This document shows, one piece after another, positions 26,953-34,111 of a DNA stretch of 64,000 bases. Location of the stretch: contig NZ_NTGE01000186.1 of NCBI RefSeq assembly GCF_002291145.1, positions 62,001 to 126,000 on the forward strand, read 5' to 3'. The first letter of the stretch is position 1, and every line of letters starts with the position of its first letter. The stretch comes from Streptomyces sp. SA15. GTDB taxonomy: Bacteria > Actinomycetota > Actinomycetes > Streptomycetales > Streptomycetaceae. Below the pieces are notes generated by a model. That model was given only the letters and a program-made list of their open reading frames with translations, ran no database searches and was not told the DNA's origin. The position numbers and the translations under genes were made by a program.

Positions 26953-27791
26953 GGGTGTACTTCCTCGATCTCAGGGGTGTGGTGCGGTGGCGCGGCCGGC
27001 TCGTCGGGGGCCCCGACGACCACGACGCGGCCGCGGACACGGACGACATCGACCTGTGTGCCGTAGAGCCGCGACAGCGACTCGGAGGTCAGGACTTCCT
27101 CCGGTGTGCCGACCCGGTGACCGCCGGGCGCCAGATACAGCACCCGGTCCACCAGGCCGAGCACGGGGTTGATCTCGTGGGTCACGAAGACCACCGCCGT
27201 GCCGTGCGTACGGCGCCGGGCGTCCACCAGTTCGGTGACGGCCCGCTGGTGGTGGAGATCGAGGGAGAGCAACGGCTCGTCGCACAGCAGGATCCGCGGA
27301 TCGGTGGCCAGGGCCTGTCCGATGCGCACGCGCTGCCGTTCGCCGCCGGACAGCAGGCCGAGCGGCACGTCGGCGTACGCCGAGGCCCCGACCGAGGCGA
27401 GGATCTCGTCCACCCGGCGGCGGACGTCTCGATTGCGCGGCCGTGGGCCGAAGCGGTGCCCGTCGATGCCGAAGCGCACGAGGTCGCGGGCGCGCAGCAT
27501 CGCCTGCGCGGACAGTTCCGCCTGCTGGGGCACATAGCCGAGATGCCTGCCCGCCTCACGCGGGGGCCGGCCGAGGACCGTCAGCGTCCCGGCGGACAGT
27601 GGCTGCCGGCCCAGCAGGGCCCGTACGAAGCTGGTCTTGCCCGACCCGTTCGGCCCGAGCACGGCGAGGAACTCCCCGGGCCGCACCTCCAGGTCGAGGT
27701 CCTGCCACACCACGCGGTCGCCGTAGGACAGGGCGGCCCCGCGCAGACTGATCACAGCACCGGTCCCGCAGGCCACGGTGGACCCGCTCAC
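26949..27791 (-). CDS. Zn/Mn ABC transporter ATPase (ZnuC type)
   Basis: 280-residue ABC ATPase. Walker A GPNGSGKT, signature LSGGERQRV, Walker B ILLCDEP followed by LLSLD, and the H-loop FVTHE are intact. The GTG at 27791 overlaps the end of the binding-protein gene by four bases; the longer open frame runs through that gene and is not real. It energises the ZnuB-type permease encoded next. Confidence 0.93.
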   Translation of the reverse strand: MSGSTVACGTGAVISLRGAALSYGDRVVWQDLDLEVRPGEFLAVLGPNGSGKTSFVRALLGRQPLSAGTLTVLGRPPREAGRHLGYVPQQAELSAQAMLRARDLVRFGIDGHRFGPRPRNRDVRRRVDEILASVGASAYADVPLGLLSGGERQRVRIGQALATDPRILLCDEPLLSLDLHHQRAVTELVDARRRTHGTAVVFVTHEINPVLGLVDRVLYLAPGGHRVGTPEEVLTSESLSRLYGTQVDVVRVRGRVVVVGAPDEPAAPPHHTPEIEEVHP

Positions 27792-28726
27792 TGGTCCAGC
27801 GCGCTCGCGAGCGCGTCGACGTTGGCGGTCATCCAGTCGAGGTAGTCCTTGCCCTCGGGCAGGGTCTCGGTCACCGGCACGACGGGGACGCCGGCCGTCT
27901 TCGCCGCGTTCTCGGCCTTCTCGGTCTGCGGGCCGGAGGTCTGCTCGTTGTAGACCAGGGCCTTGACCTGCTTGTCCGTGAACAACGCCAGGGTGCTCTG
28001 CAGAGTCTTCGGCGAGACGTCGTCGCCTTCCTCGATGGCCTCGCTGAACTCCTCGGGCGTCTTGTTCACCAGGCCGCACGCGTCGAGCATGTACAGCGGC
28101 ACGGGTTCGGTGATGGCCACCCCCTCGCCGCCGTGGTCCTTCTTGATCCGGGCCTCCTTCGCCTCCAGCGGTTCCAGCTTCGTCTTGAAGGTCTCGGCGT
28201 TCTTCGTGAAGGTGGCCGAGTCGTCGGGGTCGGCCTTGCCGAGCGCGGCGGCGATGCGGTCGGCGATCCTGGCGACGGTGGGGAAGTCGTACCAGACGTG
28301 CTCGTTGAGCTCGCCGCCCTTCGGGGCTCTCTTGCCGGAGACCTTGACGGCGTTGATCACCTCGGCGGAGGAGCCGCCGCTCTTGAGCATCCGGTCGACG
28401 AAGTCGTCGTAACCGCCGCCGTTCTCGATGACGACCTTCGCCTTGGACAGCGCCAGCTGGTTCTGGGTGTCGGCCTCGTAGGAGTGCGGGTCCTGGTCGG
28501 GGTCGCTGATGATCGAGGTGACGTCGGCCTTCGCGCCGCCTATCTGCTCGACGATGTCGCCATAGACGTTGGTGGAGGCGACGACAGCGACCTTGGACGC
28601 GGCGGCCGGCTTCTGCGAACCGCTCCCGCCGCCGGAGTCCGACGAACTGCCACAGCCTGCGAGGAGGGCCAGTGAGGCGCCGGTGATCAGGGCGAGGCGC
28701 CGGGACGGGGACATGGACATGGGCAT
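27788..28726 (-). CDS. Zn/Mn-binding lipoprotein (ZnuA/TroA type)
   Basis: 312-residue cluster A-I metal-binding protein, anchored by the lipobox LLAGC. The first two ligands are visible as His in DPHSYEAD and His in NEHVWYD. The third position, His in zinc-specific ZnuA, reads Glu in ITEPVPLYML, as in Mn-binding relatives; the fourth is in the PVTETLPEG region. There is no His-rich loop. Metal specificity is therefore open. ATG at 28726 follows AGAGGA. First gene of a three-gene importer operon, with a Zur-like sequence upstream. Confidence 0.9.
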   Translation of the reverse strand: MPMSMSPSRRLALITGASLALLAGCGSSSDSGGGSGSQKPAAASKVAVVASTNVYGDIVEQIGGAKADVTSIISDPDQDPHSYEADTQNQLALSKAKVVIENGGGYDDFVDRMLKSGGSSAEVINAVKVSGKRAPKGGELNEHVWYDFPTVARIADRIAAALGKADPDDSATFTKNAETFKTKLEPLEAKEARIKKDHGGEGVAITEPVPLYMLDACGLVNKTPEEFSEAIEEGDDVSPKTLQSTLALFTDKQVKALVYNEQTSGPQTEKAENAAKTAGVPVVPVTETLPEGKDYLDWMTANVDALASALDQ

Positions 28727-28804
28727 GGGTCCTCTACGACAGGTGTGAGCAGGGGTGTTCCCGAGAGCGGGACCCGGCGTGGGCCGGGCCCACACCACGC
28801 TAGG

Positions 28805-28819
28805 TGGAAACGAATGTCA
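28805..28819. promoter_or_regulatory. Possible Zur box
   Basis: TGGAAACGAATGTCA agrees with the 15-bp palindromic Zur consensus TGAAAATCATTTTCA at 10 of 15 positions, including both TG/CA ends. It is 78 bases upstream of the metal-binding lipoprotein start. The match is degenerate in the right half. Confidence 0.4.
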
Positions 28820-28929
28820 GAACCATGGCTGAATCCCGACCATGCCCAAATCCTTGCCGGCGCTTGACGTCCGCTATGGATTGCGCCACCTGCGGCATCG
28901 CTCGCCCTCCGTGCCCGTCGGCACTCCGG

Positions 28930-29343
28930 TCAGCTCTGCGGCCCGCTGATGTTGACCATCCAGGGGATGCCGAAGCGGTCGGTGCACATGCCGAACACGT
29001 CACCCCACATCTGCCGCTCCAGCGGGACGGAGACGGAGCCGTCGGCGGACAGCTTCTCCCAGTAGCCGCGCAGCTCGGCGTCGTCGTCGCCGCTGAGGCT
29101 GATCGAGAAGTTGTTGCCGGGGGTGTGGTCCATGCCCGGAGGGGCGTCGGCGCCCATCAGGGTGAAGCCGCTCGTCGTCTCGAGCATGCCGTGCATGATC
29201 TTGTCGGCCTCCGGGCTGTCCGCCTGGCCGAACTCCGCGTAGGTGTTGAGGGTCAGGGTGCCGCCGAAGACCTCCCTGTAGAACTCCATCGCCTGCCGGG
29301 CGTCGCCGCCGAAGGTGATGTACGGGTTGAGGCGCGAAGCCAT
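28930..29343 (-). CDS. VOC-family (PhnB/glyoxalase-like) protein
   Basis: 137-residue vicinal-oxygen-chelate protein of the PhnB-like subgroup. NPYITFGGDARQAMEFYREV, FGGTLTL, MGADAPPG and WGDVFGMCTDRFGIPWMVN are typical. Such proteins are small cytosolic dimers of mostly unknown role, sometimes antibiotic resistance or isomerase functions. ATG at 29343 has GGGAGG at close spacing. Stand-alone gene. Confidence 0.88.
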   Translation of the reverse strand: MASRLNPYITFGGDARQAMEFYREVFGGTLTLNTYAEFGQADSPEADKIMHGMLETTSGFTLMGADAPPGMDHTPGNNFSISLSGDDDAELRGYWEKLSADGSVSVPLERQMWGDVFGMCTDRFGIPWMVNISGPQS

Positions 29344-29531
29344 GAGACCTCCCAGGGTGGGGGAAATGTCATGATTGGTGCAGATCATTATCCGAAAGGC
29401 AGATAGTTCTGTCCTCCGCTTCGGCCCCGCTCCGACGACGTAAGGGTTCCGTCATCTTTCTCGGGGTCCGCGACGGCCGCCCGCCCCGTTGAATGGGACA
29501 GCGACAGGAACTCACAGGAAGCGGGGCGGGA

Positions 29532-30107
29532 ATGGGGCGCGTGCGGAAGGTGCTGGGCGGACCGTGGGGCATCGGAGTGCTGGTGGTCGCCGTCGTCGGC
29601 GTCGGCTTCGGGCTCTACTGGTTCCAGCCGTGGAAGCTGTGGCAGGACGAGACCGTGGACGAGGCCCTGCCCGGCGTCGTGGAGGCCGCCGAGCCTCCTG
29701 AAGCGGCTCCCGAGGCGGCGCCTTCGGCGAACTCCTCCGCGTCGCCCTCCGGGCCGCGGACGCTCGCCGGGGGTGAGCTGATCAGCCACGAGCACGCGAC
29801 GTCGGGCACGGTGAAGCTCGTACGGCTGGCCGACGGCTCCCACGTCGTCCGGCTGGAGAACCTCGACACAAGCAACGGGCCGGACCTGCGCGTGTGGCTG
29901 ACCGACGCGCCGGTGAAGGAGGGGCGGGCCGGCTGGCACGTCTTCGACGACGGGGAGTACGTCAGTCTCGGCAAGCTCAAGGGCAACAAGGGAAGCCAGA
30001 ACTACGCCGTGCCCGCCGACGTCGACCCCGCCCGCTACAGCAGCGTCAGCATCTGGTGCGACCGTTTCGACGTCTCCTTCGGCGCCGCCGAGCTCGCCCG
30101 GGCCTGA
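29532..30107 (+). CDS. Membrane-anchored DM13-domain protein
   Basis: 191-residue protein: one N-terminal membrane helix (GIGVLVVAVVGVGFGLYWF), a Pro/Ala/Glu/Ser linker, then a DM13 domain (GELISHEHATSGTVKLVRL, LENLDTSNGPDLRVWLTDA, and SVSIWCDRFDVSFGAAEL with the conserved Cys). DM13 domains are proposed to take part in extracellular redox reactions. The ATG at 29532 follows a purine-rich GGGGCGGG; an ATG at 29493 is possible. Confidence 0.85.
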   Translation: MGRVRKVLGGPWGIGVLVVAVVGVGFGLYWFQPWKLWQDETVDEALPGVVEAAEPPEAAPEAAPSANSSASPSGPRTLAGGELISHEHATSGTVKLVRLADGSHVVRLENLDTSNGPDLRVWLTDAPVKEGRAGWHVFDDGEYVSLGKLKGNKGSQNYAVPADVDPARYSSVSIWCDRFDVSFGAAELARA

Positions 30108-30156
30108 TGCCGGTGCGTGGGCACGGCCGGTGAGGGCTCACGGACGTCGCCGCCGG

Positions 30157-30290
30157 TCATTCGGTGAGTCCGCGTTCGAGGTCGCGCAGGTCCTTGGCCA
30201 GGGACGAGCGGACCTGCCGGGCCAGGAGGGGTGCCGCCGGCCGGTAGAAGCCGCCCGGACCGCCCCGGACCCGGATGCGGACCAGGGTGC
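30157..30290 (-). pseudogene. C-terminal fragment of an SRPBCC-family protein
   Basis: The minus strand encodes IRVRGGPGGFYRPAAPLLAR followed by QVRSSLAKDLRDLERGLTE and a stop. This is the final strand and long C-terminal helix of a polyketide-cyclase/SRPBCC protein. The N-terminal two thirds is absent; the upstream DNA on this strand is the start of an unrelated gene on the other strand. Confidence 0.6.
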
Positions 30291-30381
30291 ACGGCGTACG
30301 TCGAGTCGTGCCGGGTACGCCGACGCCAGTACGCGGGGTTACTCCCGCTGTCAGACGTACTCGCCGCCCCCGGACGGCACG

Positions 30382-30927
30382 GTGAGTGACGTGAAACTGA
30401 GCCGACCCGCACGCCGGGCTTCCCTCGTCGTCCACGTAATCGCCTCCGCCGGCTGGCTCGGGCTCACGCTCGGGCTGCTCGCACTCGGGGTCACCGCGGC
30501 CACCACCGGATCCCCGGTGACCATGGAGGCCTCCGTCCGAGCCATGAAGCTCTTCGCCGACTGGCTCCTGCTCCCCGTCGCGTTCCTCACCCTCCTCAGC
30601 GGCCTGGTGCTGTCCCTGGGCACTCCGTGGGGACTGGCGAGGCATCGATGGGTCTGCACGAAGTTCTGGCTGACCCTGGCCACGACCACCGCCACGGTCT
30701 TCGCACTGCGCCCCGGGGTGAACTCCGCGGTCGCCGCCGTAGCCGTGGGCGAAGCGCTGCCCGACGCCGGCGACGTCCTGTTCGGGCCGATCGTCTCGCT
30801 GTCCGCCTACGTCTTCATGACGGTGATCTCCGTCCTCAAGCCTTGGGGGCTGACTCGGCGTGGTCGTAACCTGCGCGCGTCCGCCCGCGGGCCGGTGGCT
30901 GCCGAGCGCGCCCGCCAGACCGCCTGA
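30382..30927 (+). CDS. Four-helix integral membrane protein (DUF2269-like)
   Basis: 181-residue membrane protein with four hydrophobic segments (starting at LVVHVIASAGWLGLTLGLLA; then LFADWLLLPVAFLTLLSGLV; then a segment around FWLTLATTTATVFAL; then VSLSAYVFMTVISVL). A His in the first helix and conserved GW and LSG motifs resemble DUF2269-type proteins. Function unknown. GTG at 30382 or 30391; no clear ribosome site. Confidence 0.7.
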   Translation: MSDVKLSRPARRASLVVHVIASAGWLGLTLGLLALGVTAATTGSPVTMEASVRAMKLFADWLLLPVAFLTLLSGLVLSLGTPWGLARHRWVCTKFWLTLATTTATVFALRPGVNSAVAAVAVGEALPDAGDVLFGPIVSLSAYVFMTVISVLKPWGLTRRGRNLRASARGPVAAERARQTA

Positions 30928-30930
30928 GCT

Positions 30931-30958
30931 GCGCCGGGCTGGTTGCGCCGGGCTGGTT
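30931..30958. repeat. Two tandem 14-bp repeats
   Basis: GCGCCGGGCTGGTT occurs twice head to tail just after the membrane-protein stop, with a third partial unit (GCGTCGG). Confidence 0.7.
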
Positions 30959-30972
30959 GCGTCGGCCCTCGT

Positions 30973-32616
30973 TCAGCCGACCCGCAGGACATCGAGCGAG
31001 GTGAGTGCCACGTGCAGTTCTGTGCGTTGTTCCCCGGATTCGAGATCACGGTCGAGCAGGCGCTCGATGGTGCGCAGGCGTTGGTAGACGGTCTCCCGGG
31101 ACAGGTTGCCGCGACGTGCCGCGGTCGTCTTGTTGCCTGCCGCGTCCAGGTAGTGGCGCAGGGTCGTCAGCAGGTCGGTGCCGTGCCGGGTGTCGTGGTC
31201 GATGAGCGGCCCGAGTTGACGCTCGGCGTACTCCTGGATCCGGGTGTCCTCGCGGAGCGCGTACAGCAGATGGCGCAGGCCGATGTCGGTCAGTTCGTGG
31301 AAGGACCTGCCCTCGGGGAGGGGCTGACCGGGCAGGACGGCCTCGGTGACGCGGGCCGCCTGACGGAAGGAGCGGGCGGCGTCGGAGAGGTCCGCCACCT
31401 CGGAACCGACGCTCACGACCACCTCCGGGTCCAGGTCCAGCGCGGTGCGGCTCAGTCGCTCCACCACGGGGCGCCAGGACTGCGTGGGGCGCAGGGCGAG
31501 CAGGATGCCGAGGCGACCGGGGGCCAGTTGACCGACGAGTGCGGGGATCCCCGCGGTGTGCAGTTCCTGGGACAGGCGGGCCTCCGTCTCGGAGCCACCG
31601 TCTTCCGTGCGGGTTTCCACGAGTACGGCGAGGAAGGTGCCGCCCTCCGTGGGCAGGCCCAGTGCCGCGCAGCGGGCGCGGGCGTCCTCGGGGGAGCGGT
31701 GCCGCCGCTCGGCGAGATCGCGCAGGGCGCTTCGGTGCGCGGTGCGTTCCCAGGGCGTGGGGTGGATCAGGCGGGCGATGGTGAGGGACATCGCCGTCCT
31801 CTCCAGGACGGTGACGTCCTCGTGCCCGAAAGCCACGGAGGACAGCATCACCACGCGCCCCCAGCGTTCGCCCCGGTACTCCACGGGTGCCACGAGCCAG
31901 GACTCCGGGCCCCGGACCTCCGTGTGATCGCCGGTCGGGGTCGCCCTGGAGCGGCGTTCCCAGTCGGTGAGCGCCTCTTCCACCGTCGTGCCCGAAGGTT
32001 CGCAGGTCAGCGCCTGGTGGACCAGGTTCTCCAGGACCACCGTACGGCCGCTCATCTCCGCTGCGGCACGCACCACGTCCTCCGGGCCCGCGCCGCGCAG
32101 CGTCAGCGTGGTGAAGGCCTCGTGGATCCGCTGGGTCCTGCGCATCGCGTCCGCCTGATTGCCGAGGATGAGCGCGTGGACCACCTGGGTGACTTCCAGG
32201 AAGTTGACGTCCTTGGAAAGGGTGACGAGCGGGAGGCCCCGGGCGTGGCACGCCTGGACGAGGGCGTCGGGCGGGCGGTGGTAGCGCCGTACGAGCTCGA
32301 TGACCAGGGCGGCGGCGCCCACGTCCGTGAGTTCGTCGACGTAGCGGCGGACACCCGCCGGGTCCTCGGGCAGGGGCATGCCGGTGGTCAGGACGAGTTC
32401 GCCGCCCTTGAGGAAGGAGGCGGGGTCCGTCAGCTCGGTGATGTGGACCCAGCGGACCGGCCGGTCGAGACGGGTGACGCCGGTCACGACCTGGGGCCGC
32501 CCCGCGGCGAGGACCGGGAGGGCCAGCACGTCGGCCACGGTGAGCGCGCCACCGGACGCGGCGGACTCGTGATCCTCGGTGACCGGCGGCGCGGACGCTT
32601 CGACGTTCTCGCTCAT
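30973..32616 (-). CDS. PucR-family regulator next to GABA-type operon
   Basis: 547-residue PucR-type regulator. An N-terminal PucR domain (LTVADVLALPVLAAGRPQVV, ITELTDPASFLKGGELVLTT) is followed by a GAF-like middle and a C-terminal helix-turn-helix of the PucR C-terminal type (LDAAGNKTTAARRGNLSRET, then VYQRLRTIERLL). It is divergent from the aminotransferase/oxidoreductase/dehydrogenase operon and is its likely controller, possibly as an activator responding to GABA or a related amine. ATG at 32616 has GGGAGG. Confidence 0.9.
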   Translation of the reverse strand: MSENVEASAPPVTEDHESAASGGALTVADVLALPVLAAGRPQVVTGVTRLDRPVRWVHITELTDPASFLKGGELVLTTGMPLPEDPAGVRRYVDELTDVGAAALVIELVRRYHRPPDALVQACHARGLPLVTLSKDVNFLEVTQVVHALILGNQADAMRRTQRIHEAFTTLTLRGAGPEDVVRAAAEMSGRTVVLENLVHQALTCEPSGTTVEEALTDWERRSRATPTGDHTEVRGPESWLVAPVEYRGERWGRVVMLSSVAFGHEDVTVLERTAMSLTIARLIHPTPWERTAHRSALRDLAERRHRSPEDARARCAALGLPTEGGTFLAVLVETRTEDGGSETEARLSQELHTAGIPALVGQLAPGRLGILLALRPTQSWRPVVERLSRTALDLDPEVVVSVGSEVADLSDAARSFRQAARVTEAVLPGQPLPEGRSFHELTDIGLRHLLYALREDTRIQEYAERQLGPLIDHDTRHGTDLLTTLRHYLDAAGNKTTAARRGNLSRETVYQRLRTIERLLDRDLESGEQRTELHVALTSLDVLRVG

Positions 32617-32842
32617 GGTGCCTCCCTGCGTGCCCGGACACTGTGACAAGCGCGTTTGACCTGCGCAAGAGCGACCCTACGGCCGCCGTCGCGGCCCCGG
32701 CCCCGCCGCCGTGCCCGGGACGCTTGACACAACGTCCGAACAGGACTGCCGAGCTGGACAGATCAGGCGTTGTCGCCGTCCAGATGGGCCGGGATGCTCG
32801 AGATGCCGCAGTAGACCGCAACGCATGGGCCGGGAGACGAAC

Positions 32843-34111
32843 ATGACCGCACTGTCGCCGCACCTTCGCCAGGCCACGCCCGTAGTGGCGGCCCGGGGCG
32901 AAGGCGTCCACCTCTACGACGAGGACGGCCGCCGCTACCTGGACTTCACCGCCGGGATCGGCGTCACCAGCACCGGGCACTGCCATCCCAAGGTCGTGGC
33001 GGCGGCGCAGGAGCAGGTGGGCACGCTCATCCACGGCCAGTACACGACCGTCATGCACCAGCCGCTGCGGCGCCTGGTCGACAAGCTGGGCGAGGTGCTG
33101 CCGGCCGGCCTGGACAGCCTGTTCTTCACCAACTCAGGCAGCGAGGCCGTCGAAGCCGCGCTGCGGCTCGCCCGCCAGGCCACCGGCCGGCCGAACGTCC
33201 TGGTCTGCCACGGCGGCTTCCACGGCCGGACCGTGGCCGCCGCCTCCATGACCACCTCCGGCACCCGCTTCCGTTCGGGCTTCTCGCCGCTGATGAGCGG
33301 CGTGGTCGTCACCCCCTTCCCGACGGCCTTCCGGTACGGCTGGGACGAGGAGACCGCCACCCGCTTCGCCCTCCGGGAGCTGGACTACACCCTCCAGACG
33401 ATCTCGTCGCCCGCCGACACGGCCGCGATCATCGTCGAGCCGGTGCTCGGCGAGGGCGGATACGTGCCCGCGAACCGCGCCTTCCTGGAGGGGCTGCGCG
33501 AGCGCGCCGACCGGCACGGCTTCCTGCTGACCTTCGACGAGGTGCAGACCGGCGTGGGCCGCACCGGCCGGTTCTGGGGGCACGACCACTTCGGCGTCGC
33601 GCCCGACATCCTGATCACCGCCAAGGGGCTGGCCAGCGGGTTCCCGATCTCCGGCATCGCCGCCTCCGAGGAACTGATGACCAAGGCGTGGCCCGGCTCG
33701 CAGGGCGGTACGTACGGCGCCAACGCCGTCGCCTGCGCCGCGGCCTGCGCCACCCTCGACGTCGTACGCGACGAGAAGCTCGTCGAGAACGCCGAGGCGA
33801 TGGGCGCCCGGCTGCGCCAGGGCCTGGAGGCGGTGGCCGACCGGACCCCGGGCATCGGGGACGTGCGCGGCCTCGGGCTGATGCTGGCCACCGAGTTCGT
33901 CACCGAGGACGGCAGCCCCGACCCCGAGACCGCCGCCCGCGTGCAGCGGGCCGCCATCGACGAGGGCCTGCTCCTGCTGCTGTGCGGTGCCTGGAACCAG
34001 GTGGTCCGGATGATCCCGGCGCTCGTGATCGACGAGGCGGGCGTGGACGAGGGCCTCCAGGCCTGGGCGAACGCCGTGGAGGCGGGGACGTCGGGAGCGG
34101 CGGACCGATGA
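32843..34111 (+). CDS. Class III aminotransferase (GABA/ornithine type)
   Basis: 422-residue PLP enzyme that moves an amino group from an omega-amino acid, probably GABA, to 2-oxoglutarate. HEADs of the family are present: YLDFTAGIGVTSTGHCHP, FFTNSGSEAVEAALRLAR, FHGRTVAAASMT, FDEVQTGVGRTG and the Schiff-base Lys261 in ITAKGLASGFP. ATG at 32843 has GGGAGA seven bases before it. It overlaps the next gene by four bases; the operon ends with a succinate-semialdehyde dehydrogenase, which supports a GABA-like substrate. Confidence 0.9.
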   Translation: MTALSPHLRQATPVVAARGEGVHLYDEDGRRYLDFTAGIGVTSTGHCHPKVVAAAQEQVGTLIHGQYTTVMHQPLRRLVDKLGEVLPAGLDSLFFTNSGSEAVEAALRLARQATGRPNVLVCHGGFHGRTVAAASMTTSGTRFRSGFSPLMSGVVVTPFPTAFRYGWDEETATRFALRELDYTLQTISSPADTAAIIVEPVLGEGGYVPANRAFLEGLRERADRHGFLLTFDEVQTGVGRTGRFWGHDHFGVAPDILITAKGLASGFPISGIAASEELMTKAWPGSQGGTYGANAVACAAACATLDVVRDEKLVENAEAMGARLRQGLEAVADRTPGIGDVRGLGLMLATEFVTEDGSPDPETAARVQRAAIDEGLLLLLCGAWNQVVRMIPALVIDEAGVDEGLQAWANAVEAGTSGAADR

